From Armatimonadota bacterium (lineage in GTDB: Bacteria > Armatimonadota > SYMT01), in the NCBI GenBank assembly GCA_020696885.1, contig JAJFMS010000111.1:1-11240 (forward strand): a stretch of DNA of 11,240 nucleotides, given 5' to 3'. Below, one piece after another: positions 5,952-11,240 of the stretch. Positions within the stretch are counted from its first letter, which is position 1. Each line of letters begins with the position of its first letter. The notes beneath the pieces were generated by a model. It ran no database searches. It saw only the letters and a list, made by a program, of their open reading frames with translations, and had not been told where the DNA came from. The position numbers and the translations under genes were made by a program.

Positions 5952-6647
5952 ATGCCGGTCTTCGATCACCCCCTGGGACTCTTCTCGCTAGCCTTCTCTC
6001 CGGAGTGGGCGGAAGACTACGACGCCTCGGCCGGAAGCCTCACGCTGCGCCGCTCCGGCGTGGACGGGATCACCGCGCTCAACCTGCTGCCGCTGGCGAT
6101 CACCGGAGCGCCCGCGGAGCCGGAGATCCTGCTGCTGGAGCAGGCCCAGCGGCTCGGTGTGTGGGTGCCGCCGGAGGGGATCGTGATCCGGGAGCAGGAG
6201 CGGCTCCGGACCGCCGCGGGCGAAGGGCGCCGCCCCGCCCTCGGCGCGGGGAACCCCTCCACACTGCGGTTCTGGGTCTTCACCCGAGACGCGCTGTCGG
6301 TGGTCATCACCCAACTGGGCCCCGGCACGGCCCACACCGACTCTCGAGATGCCGCCGACGAAGTGGTGGCCTCCCTCCGGCTGCCGGAGGTGGTGCCTCC
6401 CACGCCCGCGGAGTTCCTCACCAGCATCCTGAAGATCATTCACCAGGACTTCCCACAGCTCACCGCCTCCATCCTGAGCGAATGGGAGATCGAGGTCGTG
6501 GACGCGGACGGCGCGCCGGTGGGCCGGCTGGGCCTGGCGGACCTGTACGCCGAGGTCCTGCGCAGCCCCGCCGAGGCGGAAGCGCTCGCCCGCCAGCACC
6601 TGGCGGGGGCGCTCCTCCCGGGCGACGATCCGGCGGAGCCGGGTTAA
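5952..6647 (+). CDS. Two-domain hypothetical protein
   Basis: This 231-residue protein has no signal peptide. Residues 1-145 start with FDHPLGLFSLAFSPEWAEDY and include alternating beta segments (LTLRRS, TALNLLPL, STLRFWVFTRDALSVVITQ), reminiscent of PsbP/DUF1795-like folds. Residues 150-220 form a second domain, EFLTSILKIIHQDFP then EIEVVDADG and GRLGLADLYAEVLRSP, which loosely resembles the DUF1444 (YtpQ) layout. Both likenesses are by eye and uncertain. It follows the TIM-barrel gene by 34 bases on the same strand, so they may share a transcript. The ATG has no obvious Shine-Dalgarno site. Its TAA shares the sequence TTAA with the stop of the convergent gene. Confidence 0.75.
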   Translation: MPVFDHPLGLFSLAFSPEWAEDYDASAGSLTLRRSGVDGITALNLLPLAITGAPAEPEILLLEQAQRLGVWVPPEGIVIREQERLRTAAGEGRRPALGAGNPSTLRFWVFTRDALSVVITQLGPGTAHTDSRDAADEVVASLRLPEVVPPTPAEFLTSILKIIHQDFPQLTASILSEWEIEVVDADGAPVGRLGLADLYAEVLRSPAEAEALARQHLAGALLPGDDPAEPG

Positions 6648-7450
6648 AGACGGACTGCAAACAGCAGGTGCTGACCGCCGCTGCTGAAGCTGACGAGCGT
6701 CACCCGCTGTCCCACGCGGAGCTTGCGCGGCTCGTAGAGCCGCCCGACCCGGCCGATCACCGTGCTGGGCAGAAGCTGGTACTCCTCGGGGAGGTGCCGA
6801 AGCGAGAGGGTCTGGCGCTTCGCGTCGTAGCGGCGCAGCACCGAGGTCAGGACGGTCACGGGAAGCTCCAGCTCCACCTCTTCCGCAACCGTGGAGCCGG
6901 CAACCGTAGACACGCGGATCGGGAGTATCCACCCGGACGGGATTCCCGCCGCCAACTGCGCCAGCGTCAGCTCGGTGAAGTCGTACTGGAGGTCCGTGTC
7001 GGCGTCTACCTGGAAGGTGACCGGCACACTCTGCCCCTCGGGCAGCACGGTGAGCGTCTTGGCATCGACATCCACCCTGGTAAGGGTGCCGTGCACCGAA
7101 GCGACTTCGGAAACAAGCTCCTCCTGGTCCTCGATCTCGAGCCCGACGATCATTCCCGGCGTCAGGCCGCTGAGCTCCGCCTCGGCCAGGAGCCCCGGGT
7201 GCTGCCGGACATAGCTCGCTAACTGGCGGAAGGAGACTTCCTGCTCGTCGACCACGTACCGGGTGCCGGATTGGACCGTGTAGAGCGTGTCGCCGAGGTA
7301 CACCTGGTTTCGCGCCCGCTCCACCCGGAGCACGCCGCGAACGTGGTGCTCCTCCTGGGGAAGCTCATGATCATGGGACGAGCGCGCGCCGTCTGCGGCC
7401 AGCAGCAGCAACCCGGCCGCGATTGCCGTTCGAGTAAAGAGGGAGACCAT
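6644..7450 (-). CDS. Secreted protein with three beta-rich repeats
   Basis: The protein starts MVSLFTRTAIAAGLLLLAADG, a clear signal peptide, with probable cleavage near residue 20-24 just before a His-rich stretch (SHDHELPQEEHH). The mature part holds three related modules of 70-80 residues, at about 37-115, 119-195 and 199-267. Each begins with a strand such as VRGVLRVERARNQVYL, VHGTLTRVDVDAKTLTVL or VLTSVLRRYDAKRQTLSL. Each also carries a loop G-x-x-V/I such as LTPGMIVGLE or LRVGQRVTLV. This resembles DUF5666-type small barrel repeats of exported proteins. The function is unknown; metal binding through the His-rich N-terminus is only a guess. The frame is open to 7495, but a promoter at 7486-7515 starts transcription downstream of that, so ATG 7448-7450 is the start. 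Confidence 0.8.
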   Translation of the reverse strand: MVSLFTRTAIAAGLLLLAADGARSSHDHELPQEEHHVRGVLRVERARNQVYLGDTLYTVQSGTRYVVDEQEVSFRQLASYVRQHPGLLAEAELSGLTPGMIVGLEIEDQEELVSEVASVHGTLTRVDVDAKTLTVLPEGQSVPVTFQVDADTDLQYDFTELTLAQLAAGIPSGWILPIRVSTVAGSTVAEEVELELPVTVLTSVLRRYDAKRQTLSLRHLPEEYQLLPSTVIGRVGRLYEPRKLRVGQRVTLVSFSSGGQHLLFAVRL

Positions 7451-7485
7451 CGGTATCGATAACCTGGCAAAGGGTGGGGAAGCCC

Positions 7486-7515
7486 AGTATCCCATCGGCT
7501 CTCGGTCTCTGTCCA
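7486..7515 (-). promoter_or_regulatory. Sigma70-type promoter of the secreted-repeat gene
   Basis: On the minus strand TGGACA (7510-7515) and GATACT (7486-7491) are spaced by 18 bases, matching the consensus at five and four positions. Transcription would begin near 7479, leaving a leader of about 30 bases before the ATG at 7450. It decides against the longer start at 7495. Confidence 0.5.
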
Positions 7516-7630
7516 GCCGGGAAGCGCGGGATAACGGGGCACCGCCGCAGGACAGTTGCAGCGGGAGCCGAACCTAACGGAAAGACCGGAGAGCCGTCTG
7601 GTTGCCGCCGCTCCCCAACCGTAACCCGCG

Positions 7631-7906
7631 ATGCCCGCTCGCAAGCGGATCCTGCTCCTCACTTCCAGCCTGTGGCTGTTCGCCATCTTGGCCGGGGTCG
7701 CTTGTGCGCGGCTGGGCGTGCGCTCGGACGTGCCGTTCTGGGCGATATGCTTCGCCTCCGGGTTGGTGGCCGGCGTGGGGACCCCGCTAGTCACCGGCTC
7801 GAGAGACAGGAGCGGCGCAGTGGCGGCGGTCCTTCTGTTCGGCTACGCCTGCATCGGGCTGGCGCGATTCTGGCGGGGGACCGGTCTGGCCTGCTCCTCT
7901 ACCTGA
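7631..7906 (+). CDS. Small membrane protein, possibly frameshifted
   Basis: The 91-residue product is strongly hydrophobic, with probable membrane segments at about 7-25, 36-56 and 62-79 and a basic N-terminus (MPARKR). The family is not recognised. High third-position GC supports coding. After residue 82 the frame ends abruptly (GTGLACSST), while the next frame continues with a fourth hydrophobic stretch (SGLLLYLMFSGCALGNVIDA) and a basic end. The switch is at CGGGGGAC (7874-7881), where one extra G would join the two. A 1-base deletion, a sequencing error or recoding could explain this. The extended frame would run into the sulfatase frame, so the true 3' end is unclear. There is no good Shine-Dalgarno site. 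If it is not a gene, 7451-7998 is a 550-base region with only the minus promoter. Confidence 0.45.
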   Translation: MPARKRILLLTSSLWLFAILAGVACARLGVRSDVPFWAICFASGLVAGVGTPLVTGSRDRSGAVAAVLLFGYACIGLARFWRGTGLACSST

Positions 7907-7998
7907 TGTTCTCCGGCTGTGCGTTGGGAAACGTGATCGACGCGCTGGTGTCCCGTCGCCAGGCGGGTCCCGCGAGTGTCGGAAGAAAGTGTAAACGG

Positions 7999-9507
7999 AT
8001 GATACAGCGACCCTTCGGCCGTCACTGGCTCTCCCTCCTGGGGCTCTGCAGCGCCCTCACCGCCGGGCTGCTCGCGTCCGCGGTTCCGGCCCAGGAGAAG
8101 CGGCCGAACCTCCTCCTGGTGATCGCGGACGACTGGGGCGGCCACTCCAGCTTCACCGGCCAGACGTGGATCAACACCCCCGCCTATGACCGCGTGGCGC
8201 GGGAAGGGGTGTTCTTCAAGCACGCGTTCACCTCCAACCCGAAGTGCAGCCCCTGCCGCGCCAGCCTGCTCACCGGCCGCAACTCGTGGCAGACGGAAGA
8301 GGCCACCTGCCACTTCGGCATCTTCCCGAACAAGTGGGCGGTCTACCCGGACCTGCTGGAGCAGTCCGGCTACCACGTCGGCTTCACCGGTAAGGGCTGG
8401 GGGCCGGGCGACTTCCTGGCCGGAGGCTTCAAGCGAAATCCAGCCGGCCCCGCCTACAGCCAGCTCAAGCTGAAGCCGCCGCATGCCGGCATCTCCAACG
8501 TGGACTACGCGGGCAACTTCGGCGCCTTCCTGGCACAGCGGAAGGCCGGGCAGCCGTTCTGCTTCTGGCTCGGCGGCCAGGAGCCGCACCTGCCCTACGA
8601 GGACGGCGTGGGGCAGCGGAGCGGCAAGAAGCTCGCGGACGTGAAGCTGCCGAAGTACTACCCGGACAGCAACGTCATCCGCGGCGACTTCCTGGACTAC
8701 GCCGTGGAGACCGAGTGGTTCGACCGTCACCTGGGGCTGGCCCTGGAGCAACTCGAGAAGGCGGGGGAACTGGACAACACGCTGGTGGTGGTGACCTCGG
8801 ACCACGGCGCGCCGCTGCCCCGGAGCAAGGGCCAGATCTACGAAGACGGCTACCACATCCCGCTCGCGGTGCGCTGGGGCAAGCACCTGAAGGCCGGCCG
8901 GACCGTGGAAGACTTCATCAACGTGCGAGACTTCGCGCCCACCTTCCTGGATCTGGCCGGCGTGAAGATCCCCGCCACCGTCACCGGTCGGAGCTTCATG
9001 GACGTGCTGAAGAGCGAGAAGTCCGGCTGGGTGGACACCACCCGCAACCGGATGCTGGTGGGCAAAGAGCGCCACGACATCGGCCGTCCGGACGACCTGG
9101 GGTATCCGGTCCGCGCCCTCCGCACGCCGGAGTTCCTCTACGTGCACAACTACTTCCCGGACCGCTGGCCGGTGGGCAACCCGGAGACCGGCTACCGCAA
9201 CGCGGACGACTGCCCCAGCAAGACGTTCCTGCTCTCCCGCTTCGACGAGTACTACCGGCTCTGCTTCGGCAAACGCCCGGAAGAGGAGCTGTACCGCCTC
9301 ACCGACGACCCGGAGTGCATCAAGAACCTCGCCGCGGACCCTTCGCTGCTGGAGACGAAGAAGCAGCTTCGCACGGAGATGGACGAGCTACTGAAGAAGG
9401 ACCAGGACCCCCGCGCCCTTGGCCGCGGCGAGGTGTTCGACACCTACAAGTACACCGGCCCGCGAGCGCACGGCTACGAGAACTTCCTGAAGTACCAGAA
9501 GCCCTGA
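7999..9507 (+). CDS. Exported S1-family sulfatase, sulfamidase-like
   Basis: The 502-residue enzyme hydrolyses sulfate esters or N-sulfates, probably from sulfated glycans outside the cytoplasm. Residues 1-31 are a signal peptide (HWLSLLGLCSALTAGLL, cleavage near SAVPA-Q). NLLLVIADDWGG (37-48) supplies metal ligands D44 and D45. C83 in CSPCRASLLTGR (83-94) is the residue converted to formylglycine, within CxPxR; the common Ser of CxPSR is Cys86. Other active-site marks are H197 (QEPHLPY) and SDHG (267-270) with D268 and H269, followed by K277. The C-terminal region ERHDIGRP...GYPVRALRTPEFLYVHNYFPDRW (357-390) resembles bacterial heparan N-sulfatase-like proteins (SGSH type). The frame is open upstream, but the signal peptide fixes ATG 7999. 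An ATG at 7906 overlapping the previous stop (TGATG) is an alternative. A sulfatase-maturing enzyme must be encoded elsewhere. Confidence 0.92.
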   Translation: MIQRPFGRHWLSLLGLCSALTAGLLASAVPAQEKRPNLLLVIADDWGGHSSFTGQTWINTPAYDRVAREGVFFKHAFTSNPKCSPCRASLLTGRNSWQTEEATCHFGIFPNKWAVYPDLLEQSGYHVGFTGKGWGPGDFLAGGFKRNPAGPAYSQLKLKPPHAGISNVDYAGNFGAFLAQRKAGQPFCFWLGGQEPHLPYEDGVGQRSGKKLADVKLPKYYPDSNVIRGDFLDYAVETEWFDRHLGLALEQLEKAGELDNTLVVVTSDHGAPLPRSKGQIYEDGYHIPLAVRWGKHLKAGRTVEDFINVRDFAPTFLDLAGVKIPATVTGRSFMDVLKSEKSGWVDTTRNRMLVGKERHDIGRPDDLGYPVRALRTPEFLYVHNYFPDRWPVGNPETGYRNADDCPSKTFLLSRFDEYYRLCFGKRPEEELYRLTDDPECIKNLAADPSLLETKKQLRTEMDELLKKDQDPRALGRGEVFDTYKYTGPRAHGYENFLKYQKP

Positions 9508-9646
9508 GGATTCTGGATTTGTGACTTTCGATTGGCGATCTGGGACCGATCACGCCTCAGGGAGTGTGGCGTCCCGAAGCGTGTTCCCGGCGTTCATCGA
9601 GACTTCGAATCCCAGAGAATCCCGTTATCCTGTCGAAAAGCTCCCC

Positions 9647-10993
9647 ATGACACGCTACCTCCCCTGCCTCCTACCGCTGCTGCTCCTCACCGCCGTCTCC
9701 ACGGCGAGCGGGGCCGGAAACACGGACACCCGCCCGCGCGTGATCATCGAGACGGACGCCGGCGGGGACCCGGATGACGAGCAGTCCCTGGTGCGGTTCC
9801 TGCTCTACGCCAACGACCTGGACGTGGTGGGGATCATCCCCAATCGCCTTCACGCGCGGCCCGGGGAGAACCTGAACACGGAGCGCACCGGCATGGGGAT
9901 CGTCCGGCGGCAGCTCAACGCCTACAAAGAGTGCTATCCCAACCTGGTGAAGCACGACTCCCGCTACCCGAAGCCGGAGCAGCTCTGGAAGCGGACCGTC
10001 TCCGGCCTGGAAGACACCGACGAGGGCGTGAAGCTGCTGATCGCCGCGGTGGACCGCCCGGAACCGCGCCCGCTCTGGTTCTGCAACTGGGGCACCGACG
10101 ACGAGTCCGCCCCGAGCTGCCTCAAGCGCGCTCTGGACCAGGTGCTCCGCGAGCGCGGCCCCAAGGGGTACGCGCGGTTCAAGAGCCGCATCCGGCTGGC
10201 GTCCGCGGATAAGTTCGGCGATCACACCGAGACGATCCAGCCGCCGTTCTCGCTCTGGGTGGACACCTTCCGGCCGGAGCTGGAGCGCCGCCGCTGGTAT
10301 CACCGCTTCAGCGCGATCACCGCCACCGCGGGCGGGTTCGACATTCAGCGGGACGTGCTCACGGGCCACGGCCCGCTCGGCGCGCTCTACCCCACCAACA
10401 CCACCCACAAGCAGAAGGAGGGCGACACAATGTCGTTCCTCTACCTGGTGCCCACCGGCATGAACGACCCGGAACACCCGGAGTGGGGTAGCTGGGCGGG
10501 CCGCTACGGGCGGATGGAGACCGTTCCGGACAAGCCCTACTACTGGGCCAACGTGAAGGACACCTGGGAAGGGTCCACCCACCGGGAGAACACCCTGAAG
10601 CGCTGGGCCGTGGACTTGCAGAACGACTTCCGCACCCGGCTGGAGTGGTGCGTGAAGGACTTCGAGCACGCCAACCATCCGCCGGTGGCGAAGGTCCGCG
10701 GCGAACTGATCCGCACAGTGCGGCCGGGAGAGACGGTGACCCTGGACGCCTCCGGCTCCTCGGACCCGGACCGCCAGCCGCTGCGCCTGAACTGGACCTT
10801 CTACCCGGAGCCGGGCACCTATCGCGGCGAGCCGCCGGTCCTCTCCGGCTCCGGTCCCGGCGTCTCCACCTTCGAAGCGCCCCGGATCACCGCGCCCGCG
10901 GAGCTCCACTTCATCCTCACCGCCACGGACGACGGCGCCCCCGCCCTCACGCGCTACCGCCGGGTGATTGTGAAGGTGCAGCCGCGCAAGTAG
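9647..10993 (+). CDS. Exported DUF1593 (Sde182-type) nucleoside-hydrolase-fold protein
   Basis: The 448-residue protein starts with a signal peptide (MTRYLPCLLPLLLLTAVSTA, cleavage near SGA-G). Residues 30-340 match the DUF1593/Sde182 N-terminal domain, which has a nucleoside-hydrolase fold. VIIETDAGGDPDDEQSLVRFLLY (32-54) carries the calcium-binding motif TDxGxDxDD (D37, D41, D43, D44), and WFCNWGTDDES (144-154) is another family block. Residues 345-448 form an Ig/PKD-like beta domain (PPVAKV, VTLDASGSSDPD, LHFILTATDDG), as in Sde182. Members are often linked to polysaccharide degradation; the substrate is not known. It follows the sulfatase by 139 bases, in which no strong terminator or promoter is visible. 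The reading frame is open to 9521, but the signal peptide places the start at ATG 9647. Confidence 0.9.
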   Translation: MTRYLPCLLPLLLLTAVSTASGAGNTDTRPRVIIETDAGGDPDDEQSLVRFLLYANDLDVVGIIPNRLHARPGENLNTERTGMGIVRRQLNAYKECYPNLVKHDSRYPKPEQLWKRTVSGLEDTDEGVKLLIAAVDRPEPRPLWFCNWGTDDESAPSCLKRALDQVLRERGPKGYARFKSRIRLASADKFGDHTETIQPPFSLWVDTFRPELERRRWYHRFSAITATAGGFDIQRDVLTGHGPLGALYPTNTTHKQKEGDTMSFLYLVPTGMNDPEHPEWGSWAGRYGRMETVPDKPYYWANVKDTWEGSTHRENTLKRWAVDLQNDFRTRLEWCVKDFEHANHPPVAKVRGELIRTVRPGETVTLDASGSSDPDRQPLRLNWTFYPEPGTYRGEPPVLSGSGPGVSTFEAPRITAPAELHFILTATDDGAPALTRYRRVIVKVQPRK

Positions 10994-11049
10994 CCTGGCC
11001 CCTGGTGCGCGTCGATAGCCCGCAACTCGTGAACGAGGTACATGGAGGT

Positions 11050-11069
11050 GCGGAGCTTCCAAGCTCCGC
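11050..11069. repeat. Perfect 9-bp hairpin palindrome
   Basis: GCGGAGCTT (11050-11058) and AAGCTCCGC (11061-11069) are exact complements around a 2-base spacer. A second, overlapping pair is AGGTGC (11046-11051) with GCACCT (11082-11087). The element lies 57 bases after the DUF1593 stop. It could be a terminator without T-run, or one copy of a dispersed palindromic repeat; no second copy is in the window. Confidence 0.55.
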
Positions 11070-11112
11070 GTGCTCTCCTATGCACCTGGTTCGACAGTCA
11101 CCTGCGTGTAAC

Positions 11113-11141
11113 TTGACGGTCGAAACGCTTACCGGGATAAC
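11113..11141 (+). promoter_or_regulatory. Sigma70-type promoter of the terminal ATPase gene
   Basis: TTGACG (11113-11118) and GATAAC (11136-11141) have an ideal 17-base spacer and match the consensus at five and four of six positions. The transcript would start near 11148, about 35 bases before the GTG at 11183. Confidence 0.5.
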
Positions 11142-11182
11142 CTGAGCAAGGCGGATGGTAGCCGCCGTGCCTGGAGAGCGGC

Positions 11183-11240
11183 GTGTATCTCAAGAAGAGC
11201 CGGATTCGGAACGTCAAGTGCTTCGAGGACTTCGAGCTCG
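11183..11240 (+). CDS. AAA/RecF-SMC-like ATPase, N-terminal fragment
   Basis: Only the first 19 codons are in the window. They read VYLKKSRIRNVKCFEDFEL, with GTG as first codon. This is the typical opening strand pair of RecF/SMC-like ABC-class ATPases (AAA_15/AAA_21 type), where a phrase like 'LKSLRIKNFRCFEDFEL' comes just before the Walker A loop. GGAG at 11173-11176 is 6 bases from the GTG and a promoter lies upstream. Such ATPases serve in DNA repair or in defence systems (for example OLD-like or toxin-antitoxin ATPases); which one cannot be told from this fragment. Confidence 0.7.
   Translation, partial: MYLKKSRIRNVKCFEDFEL

Noticed and set aside
7474..7998. Sulfatase start far upstream at 7474
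   Set aside because: The added sequence is not protein-like for most of its length, and a normal signal peptide begins at 7999.
7843..9147. Minus-strand reading frame opposite the sulfatase
   Set aside because: Composition is that of an antisense shadow and the sulfatase active-site motifs are on the plus strand.
9604..9631. TTCGAA and TATCCT as a promoter for the DUF1593 gene
   Set aside because: Both boxes match poorly and the spacer is 16 bases; too weak to list.
9521..9646. Upstream start for the DUF1593 protein
   Set aside because: It would place 42 polar residues before the signal peptide; ATG 9647 gives a standard one.
9671..11062. Long minus-strand reading frame (463 codons) opposite the DUF1593 gene
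   Set aside because: It is a high-GC antisense artefact; the plus strand has a signal peptide and family motifs.

Overview
The window is a high-GC bacterial chromosome segment with tightly packed genes, and no tRNA, rRNA, CRISPR array or transposase was recognised. Its anchor is the conserved cluster rpmH-rnpA-yidD-yidC-jag (374-3467). The phylum cannot be fixed from the sequence. The secreted sulfatase and the DUF1593 protein are typical of Planctomycetes-like glycan degraders. A jag gene behind yidC and a helix-turn-helix/coiled-coil protein are more usual in Terrabacteria such as Armatimonadota or Chloroflexota. I would treat it as an uncultured-type member of one of these groups (inference).

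Layout. 1-154: tail of an alpha/beta hydrolase. 155-373: intergenic DNA with an inverted repeat and a near-consensus sigma70 promoter. 374-3467: ribosomal protein bL34, RNase P protein, YidD, an unusual YidC with a helical extracytoplasmic domain, and the KH/R3H RNA-binding protein Jag/KhpB. 3352-5031, minus strand: a DNA-binding coiled-coil protein followed by two unrecognised proteins in an apparent operon, which converges on jag with a 116-bp overlap. 5183-6647, plus: a xylose-isomerase-like TIM-barrel protein that seems to lack several metal ligands, then a two-domain hypothetical. 6644-7450, minus: a secreted protein built of three beta-rich repeats, whose stop shares a TTAA with the preceding gene. 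7631-10993, plus: a small membrane protein (possibly frameshifted), an exported sulfatase of the sulfamidase-like type, and an exported DUF1593/Sde182-type nucleoside-hydrolase-fold protein. 10994-11240: a palindromic hairpin, a good promoter and the first codons of an AAA/RecF-SMC-like ATPase.

How they work together. The first block makes and matures the translation machinery (bL34, RNase P) and inserts membrane proteins (YidD, YidC), with Jag as RNA-binding partner. The last block exports enzymes that probably act on sulfated or complex glycans. The middle minus-strand trio is the least explained part: a DNA-binding protein with a long coiled coil and an aromatic/basic C-terminal tip, plus two small proteins without a recognised family. 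It is the best candidate here for an undescribed module, but nothing in the sequence proves a function.
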